From contig NC_045144.1 in the NCBI RefSeq assembly GCF_008831285.2, forward strand, positions 1,364,001-1,428,000: a stretch of DNA of 64,000 nucleotides. The letters are read 5' to 3'. Under the pieces are notes generated by a model. It did not search any database and had not been told where the DNA came from. It worked only from the letters and a program-made list of their open reading frames with translations. This stretch comes from Nymphaea colorata. Its lineage: Eukaryota; Streptophyta; Magnoliopsida; Nymphaeales; Nymphaeaceae. The position numbers and the translations under genes are program-made. Positions 21,478 to 33,989 of the stretch are shown piece after piece. The stretch's first letter is position 1; every line of letters starts with the position of its first letter.

Positions 21478-22809
21478 TTAGGCCTGTGTACATTCAATTG
21501 GTGCAAAAGAAAGCAGCCTGTTGCCCAGATCATACTTGACATGCATGTTGTTCTGTGCAATATTCCCAAAGATGGGCATCTCTCCATCTTTAATGGCTAA
21601 GCAGGCGATTCCACTTCTAAACATTGCAAAGATATTTGAGGGTGGCAGCTTCCAGTCTGCATTAGCGAAATGAAAGGTCATCTCCAGCAACCATTCATAT
21701 GGATCACCATTGTTCTCTACATGGTAACACAGCAAATCTTGCTCAGGAGGATAGAAGCATTCACGGTTTATGACATTTGCTGCTTGAACATACACATCTT
21801 TTGCAAGAAAAGTCAGGCTGGTACCCGAGTCTATGATGATCGATCTGGCATCTCCCAACAATGCAGTCGTCTGTGCACCACCAAATTGTATGTTGAGTCT
21901 GCTGTTCCCGACACTTATGTTTGTCAGGATGAGCACATAAAAGCTGCCTTCACCACCATCTGATGCCATCGGCGTCTCTTGAACATCTTATGTGCCTGAA
22001 AACGGTGCATCCTCACCGAATTTGAGCTGTCCCGCAGAATTGTTTTTATTGCTATATGGGGGAAGACAGTAAGCAAATTTGTCGTCAATGGAAGAGCCAA
22101 TCTGTTTAACAAGGGAGAGAGGACCACGGCCAAGGCCAGGAACTTTACGCAGGGCAGAATCAGGATTATCTTCATGATGAACAGAACCAAAGACAATTCC
22201 TTCATGCTTGATGGTGTCGGCACCATTGTCAAACAAGAGCATCTCGGAGGCTAGGACCCCTTCTACTTCGGAATTTGCTCTATAGGAATATCTGAAACAG
22301 CAAAGTTGGTCGCTGGTGCAACGATGGTCGTGCAATTCCGTGCAAAAGCTGGTGGAGCATCTCCTGTTCTTGTAGGTGGACGACTGAAGTGGATCAAACA
22401 TTGGTGTTTTGACATGGCAGTTGTCACAATGGCAGCATGTTGTCCATATGAGGTTGCTACCAGCGTCTATGATGGCCCAGTACAGGCTGCATGGGGTACC
22501 TAGCGAGAGTTTCACGAGAAACTTACCGGGACCAGCCATCACAGGGCTGGAGATCACACAGGTGGTATAGGAAAACCGTGAACCAATGCTGCGGGAGCGC
22601 AACATGGAGGGCAGAGCCTCCTGCTCAGCTCGTTGAGCTAAAGTGGATGAAAGGTCACAGAGAGGTGACAGGGATGACTATCGATGAAAGAGGTCTATAG
22701 AGAAGCCGAGAGGTTTGGAAGCGAAGATTGTGGTAGGGTTAGGCAGTATTCCAAGTAGGAGCACCTGCAGGAGGAGGCTGAATGCTAAGGGGGAGAAGAA
22801 GGTTGCCAT
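21478..22809 (-). pseudogene. Nepenthesin-like aspartic protease (A1 family), nonsense-only pseudogene
   Basis: A single frame of 444 codons runs from ATG at 22809 to TAA at 21478, interrupted only by TAG at codon 44 (22680-22678) and TAA at codon 274 (21990-21988). The length is normal for secreted plant nepenthesin-like proteases. In order it shows a signal peptide (residues about 1-30, hydrophobic LLLQVLLLGIL), a propeptide motif GFSIDLFHR, the first active-site loop at 115-118 as DAGS instead of DTGS, a cysteine-rich nepenthesin insert (CCHCDNC), FDPLQSSTY, a flap region reading SYRANSEVEG where SYGDGS is usual, the second active site DSGT at 327-330, and a typical C-terminus (IFGNIAQNNMHVKYDLGNRLLSFAP). 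Such enzymes digest proteins in the apoplast or vacuole. The paralogue at 31744-33498 reads GTQEVQ where this one has GT-stop-DVQ, so codon 274 probably arose by CAA to TAA. No intron is evident. The altered loops suggest relaxed selection as well as nonsense. Stop read-through or a sequencing error cannot be excluded. Confidence 0.88.
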
Positions 22810-22852
22810 GGTGAGGACAAAAAGATTGCTGTACTAAGGATAAATGTGTTGA

Positions 22853-22860
22853 TATTTATA
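22853..22860 (-). promoter_or_regulatory. TATA box of protease pseudogene 1
   Basis: The minus strand reads TATAAATA, 43 bases upstream of the inferred ATG. This would place transcription start only a short distance before the start codon. The same octamer lies 40 bases upstream of the corresponding start position in the paralogue (33539-33546). Confidence 0.55.
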
Positions 22861-23175
22861 ACGGAAGTCATAGTTATGGTGGCCGCTGATGAAGGGAAGC
22901 ATTTCGATTTGAAAATTCTGCAAAAAAAAAAAAAGACATGTGGCTGAACTGAGTTACATATTCCTTTGTGAAACCAGTAACCATCACAATGGAGAAAAGT
23001 GGTAGCATCTTACAATTGTTAAGCTGAGGTATAACAATGACAAACATTTGAAAGACTTTCAAACACAAAAGGAAGGCAGAAGACACTTTAACGTATTACT
23101 TAAGTGACCGCAATAACTGTTGAATACGTTAGAAGAAGAGATTGTCCTAATGGTGTTTGAAAATTTTTTTTAGGC

Positions 23176-23399
23176 ATCAGGGGTGGAGCCAAGGGAGGCT
23201 CGCATGGCCCTGGCCCCACCTCAATTTTTTAAAAAAAAAATTATATGTAAATTTTAGTAAATTTCACTTGTCCTATATAAAAATTTTGAAAAATGATATT
23301 TTGACCTTAGTCAAAATTTAGAAACATTAATTCGGCCCTTCTCATGAAATTTTTTTGGCTGTCCCTATAACACATGGTAGTCCCTGCTCCAAAACCTGT
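23176..23399. mobile_element. MITE of the GGTGGAGCC type
   Basis: The left end CAGGGGTGGAGCCAAGGGA pairs imperfectly with the inverse of the right end (CAGGTTTTGGAGCAGGGA). GGCCCTGGCCCCACC sits just inside the left end and the centre is AT-rich. No target duplication survives. Probably hAT-related, by its ends. Confidence 0.5.
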
Positions 23400-24687
23400 C
23401 CATTGACCTCCTTAATCCGTGAACCTTGAAGTGTTTGGAAAATCTTTCTCCCACACGATCCCTCTCTATACATATATATATATACAAATGTCTTTCCACC
23501 CCACGACATTATGGGCTCTCATCTGGTGATAGTTCATGGGGCAAAGGCTCATGCAGTGAGGGTTTGCAGGTATGCTATGTCCATTTTGGCCACATCATAT
23601 ACCTCTTTTATATTTTTATATATATAGCAAAAAATTAAATGGTGACTCTGGTTATTCAATGTTACTCTACTTGTTCATAAGGACTATTTGATTCATTATA
23701 ATGAATGGACGAGAGAAAACTAAAGAAAAAAAAGTAAATGGGTATTTTTGTCATCTAGTATTAGTTTATACCTTTTTTTTCTTCATCTTTCTCTCAACCG
23801 TTAAGTGGGTGAATGTGCATATGGCCAGAATATATATATATTAGCAGTAATTGGCTGGCGTTACATGGCTACTAACAATATTTTATGTTATCAAAGTCTT
23901 GCATTGAGTGATGTTTATCCACTCTCAAGACTGTAAAAGGTTTCATGTTTGAGTTAAATTTGGACTTGCATTTCGTTCTTAAATCAAAATTCCAAACCAT
24001 CAAACGCCCCCTAAAAGAGCGGTCGACCGTTTGTTTGTTCGTGGCCATTCTCTCGGGCCAGGTTATCTATAACAGCATGTAGTCATCTCCTTCTTGGGCC
24101 CAACGATGCCTGTGAGTGGGGCCAAATATCCATCAACTAGTATAGTACTTCCACTCCAGTTGCAGTATAGAAATGTAGCACCAACATCACTCGCGCTTCG
24201 TTAGGCTTATGCTAAGCGTCCCCCTTTCCGTCTACCTACTTAGGGGTTGTTCTTATTTTGAAAATTTTATGAGTGTCCCTGCTGTTAAATGACTCTTTAA
24301 CAATATTGGAGCCACATTGTGGATATTGTAAGCAATTTCCCTTACCAGTCATTGATACTAGTTTTTAAAACTTTTTATATACCTTAAAGTTGAAAATTAA
24401 ACTAATATTGCACCTTAGCCAGAAATTTTTGGATTTGCCACTACCCCTTTAGGGTTCTATTTTTCTTCAGCTTGTTCTCTCGCTGAAAACCATTTTGGTG
24501 ATTTTCTTCAGGATTGCATGCAACTTTTTGTGTTTCTGCACCCTTCTCCAAATCCAAGCAATGCTAAGTAATAACATTTGAATATTCTTGTGTTGAAGAA
24601 TTCCAATCACAAATTCATCAAGAACAGAGACATCTTAACGTATCCCTTAGGTAACCACAGTAAGCGTTGAACATGCTGTAGGAGGGA

Positions 24688-24847
24688 AAGTATTGAAGCT
24701 AAGTGTGGGTTGCTGTGCACCATTGCCTATACCAGTCAGTCAAAAATATATTGTGACGATGCTGGACCCAGCTTCTGTCACATCATAGTGCCCACGTTTG
24801 ATGTGACTCACGTGCCCTCCAGCCAAACAGGCTTGGGTCCGCCACTA
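24688..24847. mobile_element. hAT-type MITE, second family (unit B copy)
   Basis: Same site and ends as the MITEs at 8910, 42385 and 58048 (AAGTATTGAAG...CCGCCACTA). Flanks have diverged to AGGAGGGA and AAAACGGG. Confidence 0.5.
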
Positions 24848-25296
24848 AAAACGGGTTGAGATAACAAGTTGGCGGGTTAGCATGAGCTTATTCGTGTCAT
24901 GAGAAATCAATTTTTTGATGGGATATTCATATGATCCATCTATTCTAGAAGGTTGACTGGAAAATAGATGAATGTCATCATACTTTAAACATGTTTAACG
25001 ATTAAAATGGGTGATTAACAATGGATTGGCGAGATCATTTCTGAATATTCAAGGGATTCAAATAAAAGTTGGCCTATTTTTTTCTCTTTGAACTGGCCTT
25101 TGTGTCCAATTAAGACGAACCTCTACGGCTGGATGGTTATTTTCTTGATTGGTGTTGATAAAAGCCAATGCAAATGATGCATTTGCAATGATCAATTGCT
25201 TGACCATGGTTTTCAATGATGGAATAGAACTTTTATGGCAGTTTTTAGCAACACAAAATGACCATCCGAGCATAGAAACAGCTGTGATTTCAATAC

Positions 25297-25306
25297 ATAC
25301 ACACAG

Positions 25307-25338
<32 letters not shown>

Positions 25339-25339
25339 T
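25297..25339. repeat. (CA)n(TA)n microsatellite (unit B)
   Basis: Paralogous to 9482-9570. Here it continues into TTCCCTCTAGCATTGCTTTG without the deletions seen in C and D. Confidence 0.9.
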
Positions 25340-25759
25340 CCCTCTAGCATTGCTTTGTTTGATGCTTCAAGTATGCTTTCTATCTGGGAAGATGTCTAAC
25401 CTGACCGTACAAGTAACAAACATTATCTATGTCTACAGATGACCTTTGCACAATTATTTCTGATGCTGAAACAAGCATATTTTTTTAGGATTTACCATCA
25501 TAGAAACTGATTCTGTTGAATTTGAATGAACCTGCAATTGTGGGACACCTGATACAGAATAGGCTCTAGGGAAATGGAGGAAAGGCTAAGGTTTTGGCCA
25601 TCTTGTTGAGCGGTAGTATGAAATACCCCTCTCGCTCACCCGATGCTAGGGAAGATCTCTCTAGAGTGTTCTTATTTTTTTAATTGGTTCAGTCTTAACA
25701 CAAAAAATAAGGTCGACTGAATGCTAGTCGGGTCTGGCTCATGGCGATCATTTACCGAC

Positions 25760-27058
25760 AATTGATCCTCCACGGCCTTTATGATTGCAGCTGGCCCCTA
25801 CACATGGCTCCGGGTTTCAGACATTGGGCGGCTTTGACTCGTTGTTGGTGTTGAAAGAACAACCTGACCATGGCAGGATGTGATGAAGCACAAAGTCAAG
25901 AAGGTGCCAACCTTGACTTACATATAAATGGGTGAATCCATTAAGAGAAAGTTTTATCTGCAATATTTCACGCTTGCTGGTCTACATATCAGACCTATGG
26001 GCAGCCAGCAGCAATCCCACTTAACGGTTTTACTCAATTATCATCGGCATAGGGGTTAGGAGCCCAGACAGATGATCAAATCTAGATAAAGGACACTAGG
26101 TATAAATTTTTCAATTTTTAAAGAATGAGAAAATTTCTTCAAAAATATTAATATAAAAATAAAAAGCTTTTAAAATTTATGTAATTACCAATACTTAACA
26201 ATAGAACGTTATGTGTCCATCAGAGGAGAGAAGAATATTTTGGTAATTTATTAAAAATATTCTGCTTAGTCTTTTTACTTTTTTCTATTTTCAATTTTGT
26301 TTTTATAGTTTTTTTAATGTGAATTTAAGTTATTTTAATCATTAACCATATTGACGTACAAAAAAAATTATGCATCAGTGTAGCGACACTTAACCTATAC
26401 CTGTCTCTACTCCTGCTAGCTGCTCTCAACAGGTGTAATGGACTTATGGCCACCTTTTAAAGGCAGTACTGATTTTTATGAGTCACCTCCATCAGATGGG
26501 TAGAACCCTTGTGGCCTCCTTCCCACAAAAAAACTACTTTAAAGAGGCCCACACACTAGTCCACATTTTTGAAAAATATGTTTGGTTTGCAAAAATTCAT
26601 CATCCAAATGCTTTGGATGATGGCTAGAATGGAAAGGGAAAGGAGAAAAGTGAGGAAAGGATGGACAAAGAAAGAAAAAACATTTCGTTTCTAGGTCTTG
26701 CTTTTGTTTACAATTTCAAAAGGAGGACCAAAAAGGCATTGGATTTTCTTTACCATAGACCTTCCCATAAAAGGAGAAGGAAGCCTGGAATAACAACATA
26801 TCTATTTAATCTGGACATGGTAGTACTCATTTTGGAAATATCTAGTGCCAAAGTCACTCAATGGGTAAGTCATGAATCCTTAACCTAAATCCATTTTACC
26901 AAAAGTTTCTACCATATCAATCTACCCGTTTGTACAACCCAATAATTTCAAAAAATGAGCCATCTATGAGGCCATTGTATTTTTTTGTGTTTTTTCTTTG
27001 GGCTTAACAGTTGGCGCATTGTTTAATCCATGTTCCATTTCTTATAAACCTACTTTTT
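25760..27058. other. Unit B-specific stretch without a recognisable gene
   Basis: No similarity to the other units was noticed, and there are no family motifs. The longest frame (26661-26888) is lysine/arginine rich and unrecognised. It replaces the interval corresponding to about 9970-12590 of unit A. Confidence 0.4.
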
Positions 27059-27817
27059 TCCTATAAAATTACTTGGGGGCACCCATAAGCTCATCTCTAT
27101 CTCCCACTCCCCAGTGTGGACTACTATTTAAAATAAGAATAAAACATGTAATACCTATCTCTTTCTCTGTCCCTCTCTCTCTCTATATATATATATATGC
27201 AAGAGAACTCAAATGGCATGGAGCTGTTTCTTTATTTCTTTCTTCCACCACATTTTCACTTTCAGTGATAGACAAGTCAAAAAAGAGAGGAACAACCCTG
27301 TTGAATAGGCACCATTAGTTTACATGATATGATAGTTCTATCATCATTGATATTACAGTTCCAGACTTGGTGGCAGAGACGCAGACGTGGCGGTGGAATA
27401 AAAAGGCTCGAATCAAAATATTTATGTGAAGTTGGATGATTCTGTTCCCATGGCAATATGGTGGCTATGGAAGAACATGAATTATGAATACCATGACAAC
27501 AAGAAAAATCGAAATCTGTTACATCAGATGCAATTGACCATCTTTTTATTATGATTCAACAAGTGCTAAATATGACTCTTCAAGCAGAAAAACGAGTTTC
27601 CACAACCTTTGGTCCTTTTTTTATGTAGGAAGTCTCTCACATATATCATCGACTTAAACACAGATCAGCATCGCCACAAAAGCATATAGAAGACTGATAT
27701 GCTAATGAAACCACATCTGAAAAATGCCTTGGTTTGATCGACCAACTTCCCTTTCCCTATTTTAATGCTATTCACAGTACCTACACCACGGTCCTTATAA
27801 AAGAGATAGCAATGTCA

Positions 27818-27868
<51 letters not shown>

Positions 27869-29159
27869 CCGCACTACTTCTGCCACAAAGAAAAACCAAC
27901 AGACCTCTTATATTTGTGTTAAACAGTGTTTTGAACGAAATCTGAATCTCCAAATTTGTTCACTATAAACACTAATTTAATGTAAATAAAGTTCAAGTTC
28001 AAATTACTTCTATAAAAAGAAGTGTTCTTTTCTACTATTAAAATTTTAATGTTATAAGAGCCATTTTTAATTATTATGGTATATTAATAAAATAAAAAAG
28101 AAATAACTTAATGTATGCAATATATTTGAAGATACTGCTAAATTATGAAAAAAAAATTAATAGGCCAGGCTTCCGTCCCTTACCTAAGTGGTATGTTTTT
28201 TTATCATCTTATATGTATAAATATATACATTTACAAGCACACACAGGAGAGAGAGAGAGAGAGAGAGAGAGCTTGCATTAAATGAAACTAAAGAGTAAAG
28301 AAAAAACAAAAGAAAATAGAGAACAAGCAGTATAGAAGAAGCGAGGAACCAATCCGACAGCCAGAAAGCCTTCACGATAGCTAAAAATCTCCCTTCAGAA
28401 GGTTTGCAATAAATGGTGGAAATTAAAACATGCATTAGGAAAGAAGACTTCATTGGGAATGATCCAAACCTTTCACCAGAAGATACAATAACATATATTA
28501 ATATCGAGTTACATGCACAAGGTTGTACACACAAATGTATACCAAAGGGGAAAAAAAAAGAAAGGGGTTGGGGTATTTTTGACTTTTTTTGTAAAGAAGT
28601 GTATATTTTGGAATTTTTTAATTTTTCATAAACACTTTTGTCCTTCTAAAAATTTATTTTTATTTTTTACTTATTATGTACAATTTTTTATACATAGGGG
28701 TGCAAACATAACCTGTTTCAAGTTTCAGATTGAGTGAAAACTGAAATCCAGCTTCCCATAATGCCCATGCCCATGTGAGTAGAGCCAAATGTCCATCAAC
28801 TGGCATAGCGCTTCCACCCTAGTTGCACTAGTATAGCACATTGATCTCAAATGATAACCTTGCTTAGATTATCTTGCAATCGAGTTATCATGTTCTAAGT
28901 GTAACATATATAGTTTTCCCATACCTAACATGTATGTTCAAGCATAATAATGTAATTGGTCGGATGCCCATCCGGCAGCCACTGCTTGTGATATCAAGTA
29001 GGTAATTTTTTGCTGGGAAACTGCTGAGCGAGCCCCTAGCTTTATTGAAATGTCAAATAGGTAATTAAATAAATAATTTAATCCACTGTCTATGTCACTA
29101 ATTTCTAGACACCAGCTGACATTGTAACATTTTGTGAGGGGACTATGTTGTACGAAGGG

Positions 29160-29340
29160 CCGTAGCGGAGCTAAGGGTGGGTTGGTGTGCACCATATTTA
29201 CCCATACCAGTTAGTCAAAAATTATATTGTGATAAAGCTAGACTCAGTTCCAGTCACATCATAGTGCCCACATGGGCACTATCAAACTCAGATCGGTGAC
29301 TCAAGCGATGTTCAGTCAAAAAATTTGGGTACTGCCACTA
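29160..29340. mobile_element. hAT-type MITE (unit C copy of 2289-2469)
   Basis: Same 181-bp length. The left end is CCGTAGCGGAGCTA and the right end is TACTGCCACTA. Confidence 0.6.
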
Positions 29341-29754
29341 AAGATGAGGTTGAGGTTACAAGTTGATGGGTTAGGGAAGATCATGGCAACTTTCCTGCTT
29401 CGTGGGCCATTACTGATCTTTTGATGGGATTTTCATATGATCCGATCAGGTCGACTGAAAACTGGATTGGCCGGGTCATTCCTGAATATTCAGGGCATTC
29501 AAATAAAAGTCAAGAAGAATGAGTGAGAAGGGTGGTGGAGGAGGAGAAACTGAACTTTAGCCACCAGCATTGTCATGCGATGTCGCTTGTGGCTTTCTTC
29601 AATCGATGCTGCTTGAGTTTTCGACACTGACGGTCAACGGCAAAGCTGCCAATTGGTAACATATTTATTACATGATTAAGAAAAAGCTTAGTACAATCAA
29701 ATATCAGAAACTTCATTATTTTATCATCCAGCTAGTTCCGCCTCCAACCATGGT

Positions 29755-29937
29755 CAGTGGTAGCCAGAGTTAGGAATGTTGGACTTAGGGGCACTAATTT
29801 AAAGAATCTCATACCTATAGGGTCACTGGTGCATATAAAGAAGCAAGTAGTTGAAAGCTTACATAAAAATGAAAATAAAGAAATTTGATAGGACCATTTT
29901 GGCAACTGCCTACACCAGCCCACGTATGACTTCACCA
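29755..29937 (-). mobile_element. hAT-type MITE (unit C copy of 2849-3031)
   Basis: Same 183-bp length and order. The left end CAGTGGTAGCCAGAG keeps the canonical CAGTGG start better than copy A. Confidence 0.55.
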
Positions 29938-30479
29938 AGGCTCTAGCCCCAATCTCAATTTTTGTACTTCCAGGCATTTCGTGGACATGACAATCAAAAT
30001 AGGGTTCGTATAAAATTTTAAAATATCGAATTCACACTGACAAATGCACATTTAAAATTAATAGCAAATTAAGTAGATTACTTGTTTGATGATTGAATGC
30101 AGTGCGGAACCTTCAACAATATATATTTATTTGGGTAATAGTGAAAATGAATCCATTCTATAGACCATTCGTTCCTAATAAATGTTTATAATAATCGGAA
30201 TTAGAACCGAAACCCAAAGTGAAACAACCTGCAGGCTGTCGGTAAGATAAATCAGTATACTATTTTAAAAAAACAAGTGAAAAATAGAAGATAAAAAATC
30301 TTAAAAGTATTTAAAGATAATTAAATAACAAAACGGGGCAACAGCCACTGAATAAAACAGGTTTGCCAAACAATTCAAATTGACTTAATTTAATTCAGCC
30401 CAACTTTTATAAACACTGTTCTCAAATGCATGACATTTTAGTGGACCTCTTGCTTGTGGAGAAAACCCTTCCTTGTTAC

Positions 30480-30545
30480 GGGTGAGCGGGAGTGAACTGC
30501 CGCCTCATGCATGAGGGGCAGAAGCTCTACTCATCCCCTTTACCC
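30480..30545 (-). mobile_element. Candidate tRNA-derived SINE head (unit C copy)
   Basis: Paralogue of 3581-3650. The minus strand keeps GGATGAGTAGAGC and CAGTTCACTCCC. The B-box-like motif is weaker than in copy A. Confidence 0.35.
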
Positions 30546-31031
30546 CAGGGTCTAGAGAAACATCAAAACCAGGTGAATTTAAGGTCACTCCCTTCAGTTT
30601 AGGAGTAGCTCCACCCAACCTTTATGGTTCATGAGAATAATGCTCATGGTATTGGAACTGACTACCTGACTCTCACCAAACTCTTAACTCGACCAGTTAT
30701 GCTACTCTTCTCGGAGTAACCTGATCTCTTTGTTTGACCTTATGAAAAAGAGTACATATAAGACTATTGAAGCTTACAACTTTCTGGAGGTAAAGTCTTT
30801 TGTGTAACTTGCACTGAGACTTTTAAATTCTCTTAGATGGAACTTGTTAAGAATAATATACTGCTTTTTTTAAAAATATATATAAAAGCACCATATTCTT
30901 ATTTCAAGAAACGCAACTGCATTTCAATTAACAAAAAAATTAATCTTCTAATGAATTAAATGCTGAGCAGGTACTATATGTTCCGAATTTTAGCTACACA
31001 TGCACTCATTTAATATTCTTCAGTGATCCCA

Positions 31032-31184
31032 AAATCTGTTCCAAGCATGTGTCAGCAACTTGAAAATATGTTGTTGTGTACTAAATCCATCCCATACATG
31101 TGTCGGGGACTCAAGAATATGTCGCTGTGTACTAAATCCGTTCCAAACATGTGTAAGGGACTCGAAAATATGTCCCTAGCCAGT
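31032..31184 (+). repeat. Three-unit 51-bp minisatellite (unit C copy)
   Basis: Units start at 31032, 31083 and 31134, each exactly 51 bp, still open in one frame. The first unit is three bases longer than in copy A. Confidence 0.7.
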
Positions 31185-31743
31185 ACACTGTGCAAGCTAC
31201 AACAACCATCATTGTTGATGGAGGGTTACCATTGTTAGTTGCAAAGTTAAAAGACATTGTGAAGTTAAGCGATTTATATAACCGTCACAGAACACATTGT
31301 GTTATGGGACCGAAAATTCCATTGTCAAAGTTACAATAAGGTGTAGGCACATTCCATGGCCATTATGCTAACTTAAAGCAACTAATGTCACAACACACAC
31401 AACTAAGACACGATGGCCATTTTCATCGATAATCGTTTGGGCAACGGGATTTGTGTTGGTGTAGATTTGACCGTCGCGATTACTTATTAGCGACAGAATT
31501 GCCAGTATTAGCGACTGTCGAGTTAAAGCCATAGTTAATGTTCATACTCGTGCAGACATATCTAAGTTAAGCTTTAAACTTAAACGGGGGGAAAGCATCT
31601 TTAAAAAAGATACATATATTTATTCAACATGAAAAAATAACATCATCAACCACATGACAATCAGGACATAAAACATAAGCAGCGTCCAATGCTACCAATT
31701 ATAGACTAGTACAGAGAACCACGTAGATCATCACAAAAAACCT

Positions 31744-33498
31744 TCAGCCCTGAGTACATTCAATTGGTGCAAAAGAAGGCAGCCCCTTCCCCAAATCATA
31801 TTTCACATGCATGTTCTGCTGGAAAACATTCCCGAAAATGGCTCAGCTAGCGGTCGCACTTATATACATCCAAAATATATTTGAAGGTGGCAGCTTCAAG
31901 TCTGCATTGGTGGAATCAAAGCTCATCTCCCGCAATCCTTAATTTGGATCACCATTATTCTCTACATTATAACACAAATAATCTTGGTTAGGATGATAGA
32001 AGCGTTTATGGTTTGTGACATTAGCCACCGTGTTTGCCACTTGTTCATACATATGTTTGGCAAGATAGTCAGCGTGGTACCCGAGTCTATCATGATTGAT
32101 CCAGCATATCCCAACCACGTTGCCATCTGTGCACCTCCAAACTATATGTTGAGCCTGTTGTTCCCCACATTTAACTAATCTAGTGTGAGTGTACAGAAAG
32201 TGCCTTGAGCTGCATTTGCTTCCATTGGTGTCTGTTGAACCTCTTGGGTTCCGAAGAACTCTACCTCCTCACAGAATTTGATCTACTCAATGACATTATT
32301 TTTCTTGCTATGGAGAGGAAGACCATACACAAATTTATGGTTAATAAAGAAGCCGATGTGACTAACAAGTGAAAGAGATCCTGGCCTGAGGCCAACAATA
32401 CTAGGATGTACAAGATTTTCAGAATCAACACTGTTTTCTTTATGAACACAACCAAAGGCGATTGTCGGAAGCTTGATGGTGCCATCAGTGCCAACCTCAA
32501 ACCAAAATCTTTCAAGAGCAAGGGACCCTTCTACAACAGATCCATCACCATATGAGGACTTGACGCTACGAAGTTGGTTGTCGTCACAAGCGGACCAGAA
32601 GCCAGTGGTGCATCTCAGGTTATGGTATGTGGAAGACTGAAGTGGCTTTAATGTGGACTTCATTTGGCAGGTAAAGTTGTAGTAGGGAACACACAATGTC
32701 CATTTGAGTTTGCTGCCAGTATTGATGATGACCAAGTAAGATTGGACTTCTAGTGATGTACTAATGTAAAGCTGCATGAGAAACTCTCTATATATAGATG
32801 TATCAATGTCTTCTTTTGATAGTACATGAAGTTGCTGCTTCGATAACTCCAAACAACTTCCTACCAGCCTATTCTCTCATAGATTTAAGTATATAGGTTG
32901 TATGGTGGGATTTGAGAAGAAATAGTTGGACATACGGCCAACTTTCTTTTCTAAAATTTTTGTATTGTCATACAGGCGGAAGCTTTCCAAAGCATTTCAA
33001 CCAGGTTTGATTGCAGGATGTGAACTTTTGTCGGCAGTTTCACCTGTTTAGTGGACCCCAACACATTTCACAAGTTAACCAGTTAGTCCTCCTTAACCAG
33101 ATAGTTCTAAACTTCTAAGTTACCAGGACATTCCCTTGAAATCTGGAATTTGCCAGATATTTCCAGATTTTAGCGTTCAGGCACTGGAATTAGTTCATCC
33201 GGTCAGGCTTCATGCGAATACACATGGATGGTCGTGTTGTTGGTGTTGGCATAACCTGAAGCCAATTGGGAGCACAACTTGAAGCGTAGAGCTGCCCTGC
33301 TCAGTGCTTCGAACTGGAGTGGATGAAGGATCATAGAGATGAGAGAGACGCAAGTCTTGGTGAATGAGGTCTATCGAGAAGCCTAGAGTTTTGGTTAACA
33401 TTGACAGTGTTAGTGAAGATGTTGGTAGGAAAGTTTGATAGTGCAACTGGGAGAAGTTACAGGAGGAGGATCATGAAGGCGGAGAGGAAGGTGTCTAT
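31744..33498 (-). pseudogene. Nepenthesin-like aspartic protease pseudogene 2 (heavily decayed)
   Basis: Paralogue of the 21478-22809 gene. The expected start codon is ATA at 33498-33496, followed by a recognisable but stop-containing signal peptide. The propeptide motif GFSIDLIHQD is near 33380. Then comes about 355 bp (32853-33209) with no counterpart in paralogue 1, either an insertion or a lost intron-like segment. The catalytic half continues at 32852. The first active-site loop reads INTGS, so the catalytic Asp is Asn. The flap motif SYGDGSVVEG and an FGCVH motif are intact. Stops follow at 32283 and within the linker. The second active site is preserved as IDSGTTLT near 32085, but the frame shifts just after it. 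The C-terminus ends IECTQG-stop at 31744. Loss of the start codon, catalytic Asp and frame makes activity impossible. It lies between the left part of unit C and the LINE. Confidence 0.85.
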
Positions 33499-33538
33499 GG
33501 CAACTGTTAATCATAGATCTACAAAGAAAAACTCCTTG

Positions 33539-33546
33539 TATTTATA
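33539..33546 (-). promoter_or_regulatory. TATA box of protease pseudogene 2
   Basis: The minus strand reads TATAAATA, 40 bases upstream of the mutated start codon. It is at nearly the same distance as in pseudogene 1, while the coding part has decayed. Confidence 0.5.
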
Positions 33547-33989
33547 AAGGAGATCATGAGGTAGGTTGTAACTAAGGGTGTGGATTTAAATACAAATGGT
33601 GGCGAAAAGAAGCACATGGTCAAAGTGAGAAGTGTGTGGATTGTTCCACATGTAACAGTTCTTGGTCACGGACAAGATGTGGTTATCACGTGAAGGAGCA
33701 GAGAACATGGATCCTAGGTTAGAGTTAGGAAAATGTTCGTGGAAAGTCACCTATTGATCAAGGATTCCAATCAGTTCTATCAGTGCCATGATTTTGGGTG
33801 TCGGTGGTAAAGAGCGCTGGTGTTGTGGATGAAAATGAGTGAGAGGAGGCATTTGGATTACCAGATCTTTCAGTGTGTGAAATTGTGGGGAAGCAAATGG
33901 TCAGACCTTTCAGATAGACTGCTATTGCAATTCTATTAGGCGGTAGCTCAAGATTTCGTCTGGATTGGATGGAAGTTTTTCACAATTTG

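Larger units (their letters stand above)
23870..28480. repeat. Segmental duplication unit B
   Basis: 23870-24050 matches 15820-16130. 24160-25760 matches 41455-42990 (C) and 8090-9970 (A). 27060-28070 matches 12590-14258 (A) and 43935-45330 (C). 28190-28290 matches 45466-45560, including the (GA)n tract at 28247-28271. The stretch 25760-27058 is B-specific. Unit B is more diverged and more deleted than A, C and D. It contains a MITE at 24688-24847 and no recognisable gene. Confidence 0.75.
28488..31650. repeat. Segmental duplication unit C, left part (paralogous to 1667-4718)
   Basis: Collinear with 1667-4718, with the same MITEs, SINE-like head and minisatellite. At 31650 it continues into sequence leading to the protease pseudogene, whereas copy A jumps directly to the equivalent of 38315. 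Confidence 0.85.
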
